A stretch of DNA of 64,000 nt from Candidimonas nitroreducens (GCF_002209565.1 NZ_NJIH01000010.1:124001-188000); one strand, 5' to 3'; counted from the first letter of the stretch, positions 53,482-62,893 are shown. Numbers and translations: made by a program. Notes: generated by a model not told the origin, from the letters alone.

Positions 53482-54492
53482 TCAGGACTGGTGATGGCTC
53501 AGCGCATTGGACAGCAGGCGGGCGGTGATGTCGACAATGGGGATGACGCGCTCGTAGGCCATGCGCGAAGGGCCGATGACCCCCAGGGTGCCCACCACTT
53601 TGCCGTCCACCCCATAGGGCGCGGTAATGACGGACACGTCTTCCAGGGGCACCAGCTGCGAATCGCCGCCTATGTAGATCTGTACGCCCTGGGCGCGGCT
53701 GGAGGCGTCCAGCAGCTGCAGCAGCTCGGTCTTCTTCTCGAACAGCGCGAACATGCGGCGCAGGCGATCCATGTCTGAGGCGATGTCGCTGATGTCCAGC
53801 AGCTTGCGCTCGCCGGAAATCACCACCGTGTCGTCGCTGTCGTCCTGGGCGGTGCCGGCCTCGACCGCGGCCTGCATCAGGCGCGAAATGTCGGCCTGCA
53901 GCGTGGACAGCTCGCCGGCCAGCGTCAGGCGCACCTGGTCGAAAGACATGCCGCCGAAATGCGCATTGAAGAAATTGCTGGCCTCGAGCAGCTCTTGATC
54001 TTGGTAGTCGCGCGGCATGAACAGAATGCGGTTCTGCACGTCACCGTCGGGCGTGACGATGATGAGCAGCACGCGCCGGTCGGACAGGCGGATGAATTCG
54101 ATCTGGCGGAACACCTGCGCCCGCTTGGGCGCCAGCACCACGCCGGCAAACTGCGACAGGTTCGACAGCAGCGCGGCGGCGGCGTTGACCGCCCGAGTGG
54201 GCTCGGACGCCGGCAGCATCTCGCGGATGCGCGAAGGTTCCAGCACCTCGAAGCGCTGCACAGCCAGCAGCCGGTCGACGAACATACGGTAGCCGCGCGG
54301 CGTCGGCACGCGGCCGGCCGAGGTGTGCGGACTGTGGATCAGGCCCAGCTCTTCGAGGTCGGCCATGACATTGCGTATGGTGGCCGGCGACAGATCGAAC
54401 ATCTTGGACAGCGTGCGCGAACCGACGGGCTGCCCGTCGGCGATGTAGCGTTCGATCAGCGCTTTCAGCAATGCGTTGGCTCTATCATCCAT
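53482..54492 (-). CDS. hrcA: Heat-inducible transcription repressor HrcA
   Basis: 336 residues. N-terminal winged helix ([43 protein letters not shown]), then the GAF-like middle domain and a C-terminal [22 protein letters not shown]. HrcA represses class I heat-shock genes through CIRCE and needs GroEL for activity. Its gene is divergent from nadK and upstream of hemH-grpE-dnaK. No CIRCE was found near it, so its targets (typically groESL) probably lie elsewhere. Confidence 0.96.
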   Translation of the reverse strand: MDDRANALLKALIERYIADGQPVGSRTLSKMFDLSPATIRNVMADLEELGLIHSPHTSAGRVPTPRGYRMFVDRLLAVQRFEVLEPSRIREMLPASEPTRAVNAAAALLSNLSQFAGVVLAPKRAQVFRQIEFIRLSDRRVLLIIVTPDGDVQNRILFMPRDYQDQELLEASNFFNAHFGGMSFDQVRLTLAGELSTLQADISRLMQAAVEAGTAQDDSDDTVVISGERKLLDISDIASDMDRLRRMFALFEKKTELLQLLDASSRAQGVQIYIGGDSQLVPLEDVSVITAPYGVDGKVVGTLGVIGPSRMAYERVIPIVDITARLLSNALSHHQS

Positions 54493-54624
54493 TTCTGTAT
54501 TTTATGTAATCTGGCAAAAACAGGCTCGAATCGTCATCTTGCCACCCTGCCGCCGCCGTCCCGCCCTCTATAATCGGTATCATTGCCCGTCACTCCGACC
54601 ATTCCCAGCAGAGGTTCGCCGCCC

Positions 54625-55524
54625 ATGCATTTCAAAACCGTCGCGCTAATCGGCCGGCACCAGGATACCGGCCTGGATGAGCCGCTGCGCCATCTGGCCG
54701 ACACTTTACAGGAAGCGGGCTGCGGCGTAATCATCGAGGCCGACACGGCCCGCAATACCGGGCTCACCCAGTACCCCATCGGCGACTATGACGAAATCGG
54801 CCGGCGCGCCGACCTGGCGGTCATCATGGGCGGCGACGGCACCATGCTGGGCGCCGGGCGCCGCCTGGCGCACAGCGGGGTGCCAATGATAGGCATCAAC
54901 CACGGGCGGCTGGGCTTCATCACCGACGTCCCCCTGCACAGCGCCCGCGACGCGCTGGCCGGCGTGATCCAGGGCAATTTCGTGGCCGAGGAACGCATCA
55001 TGCTGGAAGGCCGCGTGGTGCGCGCCGGCCAGACCTTGTTCTCGGGCATGGCCCTGAACGACGTGGTCATCAACCGCGCCGGCCGCGGCGGCATGATAGA
55101 ACTGCGCGTCGAACTGGACGGCAACTTCATGTACAGCCAGCGCTCCGACGGCCTGATCGTGGCCACGCCCACCGGCTCCACGGCCTATTCCCTGTCGGCC
55201 AACGGCCCTATTCTGCATCCCAAGCTCGACGCCCTGCTGCTGGTACCAGTGGCGCCGCAGACCCTGTCGAACCGCCCCATCGTCATTCCCGACAGCGGCA
55301 CGCTGGGCATTACCATCACCGCGCTGGGGCGCGTCGAATCGGGGGCCAGCGTGCACTTCGACATGCAGACCTGGTCCGACTGCCAGCCCGGCGACCGCAT
55401 CGACGTACGCCGCGCGCCGCACACCGCCACCTTCCTGCATCCCACCGGTTACAACTTCTTTTCCACTCTGCGGCGCAAACTGCACTGGAACCGCATGCCG
55501 CAGCCCTCCGACGACGTGGAATGA
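54625..55524 (+). CDS. nadK: NAD kinase
   Basis: 299 residues from ATG 54625. The hallmark GGDGTMLGAGRRLA near residue 73 and the NDVVINRA/SDGLIVATPTGSTAYSLSA segments are present. It phosphorylates NAD to NADP. A TATAAT at 54569-54574 is a plausible -10. It is divergent from hrcA and 6 bp upstream of recN, the usual nadK-recN pair. Confidence 0.97.
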   Translation: MHFKTVALIGRHQDTGLDEPLRHLADTLQEAGCGVIIEADTARNTGLTQYPIGDYDEIGRRADLAVIMGGDGTMLGAGRRLAHSGVPMIGINHGRLGFITDVPLHSARDALAGVIQGNFVAEERIMLEGRVVRAGQTLFSGMALNDVVINRAGRGGMIELRVELDGNFMYSQRSDGLIVATPTGSTAYSLSANGPILHPKLDALLLVPVAPQTLSNRPIVIPDSGTLGITITALGRVESGASVHFDMQTWSDCQPGDRIDVRRAPHTATFLHPTGYNFFSTLRRKLHWNRMPQPSDDVE

Positions 55525-55530
55525 ACGCCT

Positions 55531-57174
55531 ATGCTGCGTACCCTGCACATCCGGGATTTCGTCATCGTCGAACGCGCCGAAATCCAGTTCGAGCCGGGCT
55601 TCACCGTATTTTCGGGTGAAACCGGGGCCGGCAAGTCGATTCTGGTGGACGCGCTGTCGCTGGCGCTGGGTGCGCGCGGCGATGCCGGCATGCTGCGCGA
55701 AGGCGGCGGGCGCGCCGACATCAGCGCCGTCTTCGACGTGCCGGAATCGCTGCGGCCCTGGCTCGAAGAACGCCAGCTCGACAGCGACGACGCCCTGGTA
55801 CTGCGCCGTACCATCGACACGCAGGCGCGCAGCAAGGCCTTCATCAATGGCCTGCCGGTAGCACTGGGACAATTGCGCGAACTCGGCGAACAATTGGTAG
55901 ACATCCATGGCCAGCACGCGCACCAAAGCCTGCTGCGGGCCGCCAGCCAGCGTGAAATGCTCGATGCCCAAGGCGGCCACCAGGCGCTGGCGCGCCAGGT
56001 GCAGCAGGCCTGGCAGCAGTGGCAAGAGGCCCGCAAGGCGCTGGAGGCGGCACAGCGCGACGCCGCAGTCCTGCAACAAGAACGCGAACGCCTGGCCTGG
56101 CAGGCCGGCGAACTCGACCGGCTGGAACTACGCCCCGGCGAATGGGAAGCCGTCAGCGGCGACCACAACCGCCTAGCCCACGCGCAGGCGCTGCTGGACG
56201 GCGCCGGCCAGGCCCTGACGGCACTGGACGACGAAGACGGCTCGGCCCTGCGGCGCCTGGACGCCGCCGCCCACCAGATCAAGCAGCTGCTGCGCCACGA
56301 CGGCCAGTTGCAAAGCGTCTACGACGCCATCGAATCAGCCCGTATCGCCGCCGGCGAGGCCGTCTCCGACCTGAACGGCTACCGCGACCGCGTAGAACTC
56401 GACCCCGAGCGCCTGGCCCAGGCCGAACAGCGCATGTCGGCCATTTTCGACGCGGCCCGCAAGTTCAAGGTCGAGCCCGAAGAACTGCCGGCACTGCGCG
56501 ACAGCCTGCACCAGCGTCTCGCGGCCAGCGAGGCCGCGGCCGACCTCGACGCGCTGCAGGCGCACCTGCAGGAAACCGGCGCGCAATACCAGGAGGTCGC
56601 CAAGAAACTGGGCACGGCCAGGCGCAAGACCGGCAAGGCCCTGGCGCGCGCCGTCACCCAGGCCATGCAGACGCTGGCCATGCAGGGCGGACGCTTCGAC
56701 GTGGCCTTCCAGGCATGCGAACCCACGGCCCACGGCATCGAAAATATCGAATTCCTGGTCGCCGGCCACGAAGGCACCACGCCGCGCCCCTTGTCCAAAG
56801 TGGCCTCGGGCGGCGAACTGGCGCGGCTGTCGCTGGCCCTGTCGGTCATCGCCAGCCAGGCGGCGCGCGTGCCCACCCTGATCTTCGACGAAGTTGACAG
56901 CGGCATAGGCGGCGCGGTGGCCGAAGTGGTGGGACGCCTGTTGCACGAGCTGGGCCAGCGCCACCAAGTGCTATGCGTGACGCACCTGCCGCAGGTCGCG
57001 GCACGCGGTACGCATCACTACGAAGTCAGCAAGGCCACGCGCAACGGCGCTACATTGTCGAGCATCCGGGCCCTGGACGCACAAGACCGCGTACAGGAAG
57101 TCGCCCGCATGCTGGGCGGCCTGACCATCACCGAAACCACGCGCCGCCATGCGCGGGAAATGCTGGCGCAGTAG
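55531..57174 (+). CDS. recN: DNA repair protein RecN
   Basis: 547 residues. SMC-like: Walker A GETGAGKS near residue 32, long coiled-coil arms (about 150-360), the ABC signature VASGGELARLSLAL near 425, and Walker B LIFDEVDSGIGG near 450. It acts in double-strand break repair with RecA. It is cotranscribed with nadK (6 bp apart). No LexA box was recognised near its start, consistent with operon transcription. Confidence 0.96.
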   Translation: MLRTLHIRDFVIVERAEIQFEPGFTVFSGETGAGKSILVDALSLALGARGDAGMLREGGGRADISAVFDVPESLRPWLEERQLDSDDALVLRRTIDTQARSKAFINGLPVALGQLRELGEQLVDIHGQHAHQSLLRAASQREMLDAQGGHQALARQVQQAWQQWQEARKALEAAQRDAAVLQQERERLAWQAGELDRLELRPGEWEAVSGDHNRLAHAQALLDGAGQALTALDDEDGSALRRLDAAAHQIKQLLRHDGQLQSVYDAIESARIAAGEAVSDLNGYRDRVELDPERLAQAEQRMSAIFDAARKFKVEPEELPALRDSLHQRLAASEAAADLDALQAHLQETGAQYQEVAKKLGTARRKTGKALARAVTQAMQTLAMQGGRFDVAFQACEPTAHGIENIEFLVAGHEGTTPRPLSKVASGGELARLSLALSVIASQAARVPTLIFDEVDSGIGGAVAEVVGRLLHELGQRHQVLCVTHLPQVAARGTHHYEVSKATRNGATLSSIRALDAQDRVQEVARMLGGLTITETTRRHAREMLAQ

Positions 57175-57290
57175 CGCCTAGTGGCGCTTGCTCACGGCTC
57201 CAAGCCCGGCGCACAGGGCGCTAAAGATGATATGGGCGCGCGCAGGTAGATAGGGCCGCCCGCGCGGGCCGTACTGCACGAGCCCGCCCT

Positions 57291-57346
57291 GCGGGGGTCG
57301 CCCTCCGCGGGTCGCCCTGCGCGGGCCGCCCTCCGCGGGTCGCCCT
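57291..57346. repeat. 14-bp tandem repeat, four copies, at the 3' end of fur
   Basis: Units at 57291-57304, 57305-57318, 57319-57332 and 57333-57346 follow the pattern CCGCGGGTCGCCCT with one to three changes. The last unit overlaps the fur stop (57345-57347). Confidence 0.85.
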
Positions 57347-57794
57347 ATTTAACGTGATGATGGCCTGCGGCCGGCTGGCGGCCAGCCGAGCAGTCCGAGC
57401 AAATGCCATACAGCATCATGGTGTGGCTTTCCAGCGCAAAGCCTTTTTCCTTGGCAATTTTCTGCTGGCGTTTTTCGATGTCGCTATCGGAAAATTCCAC
57501 CACCTTGCCGCAATTGGTGCAGATCAGGTGGTCGTGGTGATCGCCGTCATTGAGCTCGAACACGGCCTTGCCGCCGTCGAACTGGCTGCGCATCAGGATG
57601 CCCGCCTGTTCGAACTGCGTCAGCACGCGATACACCGTGGCCAGCCCGATTTCCACATCTTCGGCGATCAGCGCACGGTAGACGTCTTCGGCGCTTTGAT
57701 GGCGCTGGTCGGCCTTGCGAAAGACATCGAGGATCTTCAGGCGCGGAAACGTCGCCTTCAGCCCCATGTTTTTCAGTTCACTTTGATCGTTCAT
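57345..57794 (-). CDS. fur: Ferric uptake regulator
   Basis: 149 residues. N-terminal winged helix ([20 protein letters not shown]), metal sites in [18 protein letters not shown] (residues about 84-100) and a second Cys pair CSDCSAG near the end, with a His-rich tail (GHHHVK). It represses iron-uptake genes with Fe(II). It is divergent from bamE, the standard fur-omlA arrangement. The 145-bp spacer has GATAACGGTTTTATC at 57901-57915, a weak Fur-box-like dyad. Confidence 0.97.
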   Translation of the reverse strand: MNDQSELKNMGLKATFPRLKILDVFRKADQRHQSAEDVYRALIAEDVEIGLATVYRVLTQFEQAGILMRSQFDGGKAVFELNDGDHHDHLICTNCGKVVEFSDSDIEKRQQKIAKEKGFALESHTMMLYGICSDCSAGRQPAAGHHHVK

Positions 57795-57939
57795 AGATAA
57801 AATTTCTCTGGCGAATGTTGAAACAAGGGTTCGATGAAACGCGGTGGCCCACGCAACGAACTCCGACTGACGTTATGATGCGTCTGTTCTTAACCTTTAT
57901 GATAACGGTTTTATCCGATTTGAATCACAGGGGTGCTTC

Positions 57940-58467
57940 GTGCTGAAGACTGCAAAACCATTGTTCCCCAGGCTGCGCGCCGCCCTCGCCCTAGGTGTGG
58001 CGGCCGCCGCCCTGTCGGCCTGCGGCACCACCAACTGGGGCTTTCCCTACCGCGCCGACGTACAGCAGGGCAACTGGATCACCTCTGAACAGGTCGCCCA
58101 GCTGCGCAAAGGCATGACCCGCGACCAGGTGCGCTACATCCTGGGCACCCCCACCCTGCAAGACGCCTTCCGCAGCAACCGCTGGGACTACCCGTACCTG
58201 AACAAGCCCGGTTACGGAAAGACACAAGAACGCAAATTCACCGTCTGGTTCGACGGCGACCTGCTCGACCACTGGGCCGGCGATCCGCAGCCCGACCGCC
58301 AGCCCTTCCAGAAGGCCGATACCGGCATGACACCGGCCGACAAGGCGCACGACGCCAAGAAACCCGACCAGGGCATCCCCACACAGAATCCGAATGTGCG
58401 CCTCGAGCCCGTCAACCCCGGAGCCAGCGCAGTGCCGGGCCAAAATACGCCCCAGCCGCTACGTTAG
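57940..58467 (+). CDS. bamE: Outer-membrane assembly lipoprotein BamE (SmpA/OmlA)
   Basis: 175 residues with a GTG start behind AGGGG. The lipoprotein signal peptide has lipobox LSAC (Cys at residue about 28). The SmpA/OmlA domain follows: YRADVQQGNWI, VAQLRKGMTRDQVRYILGTP, RWDYPYLNKPG and the KFTVWFDGDLLDHWAGD strand. It is part of the BAM complex that inserts outer-membrane proteins. The last 45 residues are a Pro/Asn-rich tail longer than in E. coli BamE. It is divergent from fur, and dapB follows. Confidence 0.95.
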   Translation: MLKTAKPLFPRLRAALALGVAAAALSACGTTNWGFPYRADVQQGNWITSEQVAQLRKGMTRDQVRYILGTPTLQDAFRSNRWDYPYLNKPGYGKTQERKFTVWFDGDLLDHWAGDPQPDRQPFQKADTGMTPADKAHDAKKPDQGIPTQNPNVRLEPVNPGASAVPGQNTPQPLR

Positions 58468-58578
58468 CCCAGCGCCGCAGCGGCGATAAAGTAAAGTAGC
58501 AGTTCAGCTGCAGCACCGGTACCCGTACCGGCGTTTTGTAAATTGCCGTACCCAGGCCCGCAAGGGCCGGAGATCACA

Positions 58579-59370
58579 ATGCGTATCGCAATAGCAGGAG
58601 CCAATGGCCGCATGGGCAGGATGCTCGTAGAGGCCGTGCTCGAATCCGCCGACCTGGAACTCGTCGCCGCGCTCGGCATCTCCGGCTCGCCCGAAGTCGG
58701 GCAGGACGCCGGCACCTTCCTGGGCCGCGACACCGGGGTGAAGATCACCGACGACCTCGAGGCCCTGGCCCGCGCCGAATGCCTCATCGACTTCACCCGC
58801 CCCGAAGGCACCCTGGCCCATCTGCAGGCTTGCGTGCGCCTGGGCGTCAAGTGCGTCATCGGCACCACCGGCTTCGACACCGCCGGCAAACATGCCATCC
58901 AGGAAGCCAGCCGCCACATCGCCATCGTCTTCGCGCCCAACATGAGCGTAGGCGTGAACGCCGTACTCAAGCTGCTGGGCATGGCCGCGCGCCTGCTGGA
59001 AAGCGGCTACGACGTCGAAGTCTTCGAGGCCCATCACCGCAACAAGGTCGACGCCCCCTCCGGCACCGCGCTAGCCATGGGCGAGGCCGTCGCCTCGGCC
59101 TGGGGCAAAAACCTTGAAGACATTGCCGACTGGGCTCGCCACGGCCACACCGGCGTACGCCAGGACGGCCACATCGGCTTTTCCGTGGCACGCGGCGGCG
59201 ACCTCGTCGGCGACCACACCGTGTACTTCTGCGGCACCGGCGAACGCATCGAAATCACCCACCGGGCCGGCAGCCGCGCCACCTACGCCCAAGGCAGCCT
59301 GCGCGCCGCCCGCTACCTGGCACGCAAAGAAAAAGGCCTGTTCGACATGCAGGACGTGCTGGCGATCTGA
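58579..59370 (+). CDS. dapB: 4-hydroxy-tetrahydrodipicolinate reductase
   Basis: 263 residues from ATG 58579 behind CCGGAG. NADPH motif GANGRMGRM at residues 7-15, catalytic [15 protein letters not shown] near 150, and a C-terminal [20 protein letters not shown]. It makes tetrahydrodipicolinate for lysine and peptidoglycan. It follows bamE by 111 bp. The final 16 bp around the stop are repeated three times in tandem (59361-59408). Confidence 0.97.
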   Translation: MRIAIAGANGRMGRMLVEAVLESADLELVAALGISGSPEVGQDAGTFLGRDTGVKITDDLEALARAECLIDFTRPEGTLAHLQACVRLGVKCVIGTTGFDTAGKHAIQEASRHIAIVFAPNMSVGVNAVLKLLGMAARLLESGYDVEVFEAHHRNKVDAPSGTALAMGEAVASAWGKNLEDIADWARHGHTGVRQDGHIGFSVARGGDLVGDHTVYFCGTGERIEITHRAGSRATYAQGSLRAARYLARKEKGLFDMQDVLAI

Positions 59371-59408
59371 TTTGCCGGCGATCTGATTTGCTGGCGATCT
59401 GATTTACT
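59361..59408. repeat. 16-bp tandem repeat, three copies, at the dapB stop
   Basis: GGCGATCTGATTTGCC at 59361-59376, GGCGATCTGATTTGCT at 59377-59392 and GGCGATCTGATTTACT at 59393-59408. The first copy contains the last codons and TGA stop of dapB. Confidence 0.92.
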
Positions 59409-59553
59409 AGCCGCGGCCCTGGCGCACAGCCGGCCCGAACCGCTGTCGCGGCGGGATGCTATGCCCGCTCGCCGCCCGCGCGGGGCTGCGCCCGGCCATA
59501 GAACGTAGCAATCTTGCCGTACCTCATTGCCTGCTTCATGCAGAGGGCCGCGA

Positions 59554-60732
59554 TCACACGACCCGCACCGGCTCTTGCTCCAGCTCCACACCATAGCGAT
59601 CCGCCACGTCCGCACGGATCGCACCGGCCAGCGCCTCGATATCCGCGGCGCTGGCCCCGCCGTGATTCACCAGTACCAACGCCTGCCGCTCATGCACGCC
59701 CACCGGCCCCACGCGCCGCCCCTTCCAGCCGGCGCGATCGATCAGCCAGCCCGCGGCCAGCTTGTAGCGGCCGTCTTGCTGCGCATACGCCACCAGACCC
59801 GGAAATTGCGCACACAGCGCCTGATACTGCGGTGCGCCGACCACCGGATTCTTGAAGAAGCTGCCCGCATTCGGCAACAGCGCAGGATCCGGCAGCTTGC
59901 GGCGCCGGATCTCGCATACCGCGTCGAAGACCTGACGTGCCGTGACACCCGTGGATGGAGAGGCGTCAACAGGGCCCAGTTGCAGTTCCAGCCCTTGTTC
60001 TTGCCACCGCCCTGGCTGCGGGCCCCGCCTCCGGTGTTGATCCTGGCCCTGTTCCCAACCCCGTTCCCGGCCCGCCGCCGACTCTTGCCCCCGACAGGGT
60101 TCTTCCCCATATCCCAACGCCGGATGCGCCAGCAGATCCGGATAACGCAGCACGGGTTCCCAGGGTTGTGGCAGGCGCAGTCGCACCGCCAGAATCAGCC
60201 AGCGACCCGGCACCTCGTGCTTGAAAAAACTGTCGCGATAAGAAAACCGGCAGGCGGCCTTGTCCATCTCTACCAGCCGGCGCTCGTGCAGATCCCAGGC
60301 CACCAGACTGTGGAAGCGCTGCTCCAGCTCCACCCCATAGGCACCGATATTCTGTACTGGCGCCGCCCCCACCGTGCCCGGAATCAGCGCCAGATTTTCC
60401 AATCCATTCCAGCCATTCCGCACGCATAACGCCACGAAATCATGCCAGACTTCGCCCGCCTTGGCCTCGATCACCAGCTCAGTGTCGGATTGCGCCCAGA
60501 CCCGCCAGCCGCGCGTTTCAACCTTCACCACCAGACTGTCCAGCTGCGGCGCCAGCACGACATTGCTGCCTCCGCCCAAGATGAACACCTTGCGGCCATA
60601 TTCATCCGCCAACGCCGACAAAGCCTGCAAACGCCGCGGCCCATCATCGTCCAGACGCACAAAAACCCGCGCCTGCGAGCGCAGCCCCAAAGTGTTGAAA
60701 ACGGAAAGATCCTGGGTCGCGGTATGCAGCAA
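59554..60732 (-). CDS. murB: UDP-N-acetylenolpyruvoylglucosamine reductase with an internal insertion
   Basis: 392 residues if the TTG at 60732 is the start. No ATG or GTG occurs near the expected N-terminus (LSVFNTLGL). The FAD-binding segment [12 protein letters not shown] is near residue 55, followed by [21 protein letters not shown] and the catalytic serine in [11 protein letters not shown]. It reduces the enolpyruvyl group to make UDP-MurNAc. Between HPALGYGEE and [14 protein letters not shown], about 45 residues are Gly/Gln/Arg/Glu-rich (about residues 224-268), an insertion of low complexity not expected in MurB. It is the last core gene before tRNA-Gly. Confidence 0.9.
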   Translation of the reverse strand: MLHTATQDLSVFNTLGLRSQARVFVRLDDDGPRRLQALSALADEYGRKVFILGGGSNVVLAPQLDSLVVKVETRGWRVWAQSDTELVIEAKAGEVWHDFVALCVRNGWNGLENLALIPGTVGAAPVQNIGAYGVELEQRFHSLVAWDLHERRLVEMDKAACRFSYRDSFFKHEVPGRWLILAVRLRLPQPWEPVLRYPDLLAHPALGYGEEPCRGQESAAGRERGWEQGQDQHRRRGPQPGRWQEQGLELQLGPVDASPSTGVTARQVFDAVCEIRRRKLPDPALLPNAGSFFKNPVVGAPQYQALCAQFPGLVAYAQQDGRYKLAAGWLIDRAGWKGRRVGPVGVHERQALVLVNHGGASAADIEALAGAIRADVADRYGVELEQEPVRVV

Positions 60733-61062
60733 AACGGGGCCTGGCGTCGAGGAAAGATGGGTTTGACAGCGGCCGAGGCTTCTATGATATGATCTCGGTC
60801 TTCGCTGAATATTACTTGATTTTCCGGCGTTGCCAGGCAGGCCAGGTCGCGAGAAATCGCTACCGAAAAAGTAGTGCAGCCGGTGCCAGCAGTTAGTGCC
60901 CATGGGCACAGGCGGCAGGCACATTTCACCACCAATGGCCACTGCCAAGCGCTAGCAGCAAGGCGCGGGTGAAACGCAAGGCAATTTGCAAGCCCAGGAA
61001 AATCCAGATATACTGCGAGGCTCTTTCGATACAGGACAAGCTTTCTGTAACCGACAAGATAC

Positions 61063-61138
61063 GCGGGAATAGCTCAGTTGGTAGAGCGCAACCTTGCCAA
61101 GGTTGAGGTCGCGAGTTCGAGACTCGTTTCCCGCTCCA
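61063..61138 (+). tRNA. tRNA-Gly, anticodon GCC
   Basis: 76 nt including an encoded CCA. Acceptor stem GCGGGAA/TTCCCGC with discriminator T, D-loop AGCTCAGTTGGTAGAGC, anticodon stem CAACC/GGTTG with loop TTGCCAA (GCC at 61096-61098), and T-loop GTTCGAG. An integrase gene lies 229 bp downstream in the same orientation, so the 3' part of this tRNA is the likely attachment site of an integrated element. Confidence 0.97.
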
Positions 61139-61182
61139 AGGATTTTGTTCCATGGATGTTGATAGAACGCCATGGAACACAG

Positions 61183-61206
61183 AAAAGGAGCTTCGGCTCC
61201 TTTTTT
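61183..61206 (+). terminator. Terminator of tRNA-Gly
   Basis: AAAAGGAGC-ttcg-GCTCC followed by TTTTTT, with the A-run pairing with the T-run. A UUCG tetraloop hairpin 45 bp past the tRNA end. Confidence 0.9.
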
Positions 61207-61366
61207 CGTTTCTGGGGCGTCCATCAACATCCAGGGACGTCTACCTACAGCCAGCGTTTTTTAGGCTCCATTTAAGGCCATAAATGGTCTGGCGCCGAGG
61301 CAGTACTTACATAGGTGGCGCTGGCTGAGAGGGCTACGATTCAAGTTCCTGCACTGCAAGAGGAGC

Positions 61367-62830
61367 ATGAACGCCATGCCACTCACAGATATCGCAGTCC
61401 GGCAGGCCCGCGCCGCGGACAAGGCCTACACCCTTAGCGATGGTCGCGGACTGGGTTTGTGCGTGACGCCCAGCGGGGGCAAACACTGGCATTTCCGCTA
61501 TTCCTGGTCAGGCAAGCAGCATCGCATGACGTTGGGAGCCTACCCCGAGATCAGCCTGAAAGAGGCTCGCGAGTTGCGAGAAGCCGCCCGGGCTCAGGTC
61601 GCACGAGGCATTCACCCCCAGAAGCACCGCAAGCAAGAACAGCTGGTGAAACGCCTGGCCGAAGATCGGCGCTTCCAAGGGGTCTTTGAGCAATGGCTCT
61701 CACACCGTAGCCGCACGCTGCAACCTGGCCGACAAAGTACGCTCGGTCAAATTGAACGGATCTTCACCAGAGACATTCTCCCTACCCTGGCCAAACGCTC
61801 AATCTACGAAATTACCCAGGCCGATCTACTGCAAGTGTTGGGAAAAATCGAGGCACGCGAAGCGCTCACCACTGCCGAAAAATGCCGCTCATGGCTCAGG
61901 CAGCTCTTCCGGTTTGCGATGGTCAAGATTCCTGGGTTGGAGAAAAACCCAGCGCAGGATTTGGCTATAGCGGCGCTACCCAAGCCGCCGGTCTCGCACA
62001 ACCTCTTCCTACAGATCGCAGACCTGCCAGAATTGCTCCAAGCATTACGCAGCTATCAAGGTAGCCAGGAAGTACAAATGGCACTGCGCCTGCTGCTCAT
62101 GACTGGTGTCCGAACCGGCGAGCTGAGGCGCGCAACGCGGGACCAGTTCGATCTTGATCAAGGGTTGTGGACCATTCCAGCGGTACACGTCAAACAGTTG
62201 CACGCCAAGATGCACAAAGAAGGGCTAGGCCCACAAGATATTCCGCCCTATTTGATCCCTCTGCCTACGCAGGCACGGGAAGTCGTGCGGCAATTGATTG
62301 AGGCCATGTGCCCGGCGCAACGTTATCTGCTGACGCACCGCAGCAACCTCAAAAATCCCATCAGTGAAGGCACTCTGAATCAAGCCATCAAAACGCTTGG
62401 GTTTGGTGGTCTGCTGACCCCTCATGGAATCCGCGGCACGATCTCCACCGCTTTGAATGAATTCGACTATCCCAACACTTGGGTGGCCGCTCAGCTGTCG
62501 CACGTTGCTCCGAAAGGACGCCGGGATGCCTACAACCACGCAGAACACGTTGAACAGCGTCGCCGCATGATGCAGGATTGGGCGGATCGCCTGGACCTGT
62601 TGGAACAAGGGGACGTAGAGGCCGCTAGTGTGCCGGCACGTGGCGTACCCGCAAAGCCGCATCAGTCCGAAGAGGCTGAGGCCGTTTCGAATGTAGTCAG
62701 TGTGGATACTGGCACTGCAACAGTGACTATTACCATTTCTACGAGCCAAGCTCCGAACAAAACACCGCACGAGGCGCCTATGACGAGCCTATCCACGAGT
62801 GCTTCCTCGATATCTGTCAACGTCGGTTGA
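61367..62830 (+). CDS. P4-type tyrosine integrase
   Basis: 487 residues; ATG 61376 is an alternative start. N-terminal DUF4102-type arm domain (LTDIAVRQARAADKAYTLSD, then RYSWSGKQHRMTLGAYPEIS), core-binding domain about 100-190, and catalytic domain with Arg in TGVRTGELR, HGIRG, the QLSH histidine and the nucleophile Tyr in AYNHAEH. It integrates and excises the element at the tRNA-Gly. The last 65 residues are a Ser/Thr/Ala-rich tail not typical of the family. The stop falls exactly where the IS21 terminal sequence begins, so the C-terminus may have been altered by that insertion. Confidence 0.92.
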   Translation: MNAMPLTDIAVRQARAADKAYTLSDGRGLGLCVTPSGGKHWHFRYSWSGKQHRMTLGAYPEISLKEARELREAARAQVARGIHPQKHRKQEQLVKRLAEDRRFQGVFEQWLSHRSRTLQPGRQSTLGQIERIFTRDILPTLAKRSIYEITQADLLQVLGKIEAREALTTAEKCRSWLRQLFRFAMVKIPGLEKNPAQDLAIAALPKPPVSHNLFLQIADLPELLQALRSYQGSQEVQMALRLLLMTGVRTGELRRATRDQFDLDQGLWTIPAVHVKQLHAKMHKEGLGPQDIPPYLIPLPTQAREVVRQLIEAMCPAQRYLLTHRSNLKNPISEGTLNQAIKTLGFGGLLTPHGIRGTISTALNEFDYPNTWVAAQLSHVAPKGRRDAYNHAEHVEQRRRMMQDWADRLDLLEQGDVEAASVPARGVPAKPHQSEEAEAVSNVVSVDTGTATVTITISTSQAPNKTPHEAPMTSLSTSASSISVNVG

Positions 62831-62893
62831 AAACTGACCCACATTTCGTCGGAAACGTCGGAGTAAATCTGACCCACCCTGGCATCCTGGGTA
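62831..62893. repeat. Terminal region of the IS21-family element
   Basis: CTGACCCAC occurs at 62834-62842 and 62869-62877, 35 bp apart. IS21-family ends carry such multiple internal repeats of the terminal motif. The outer end is placed at about 62828-62833, at the integrase stop. The other end lies outside the window. Confidence 0.6.

Noticed and set aside
57901-57915. GATAACGGTTTTATC as a Fur box
   Set aside because: Too few matches to the 19-bp consensus to call as a feature; mentioned only in the fur entry.
60952-61230. Minus-strand frame with ESRTRDLNLGKVALYQLSYS
   Set aside because: It is the antisense of tRNA-Gly, a well-known mis-annotated pattern; no ribosome site or real protein.
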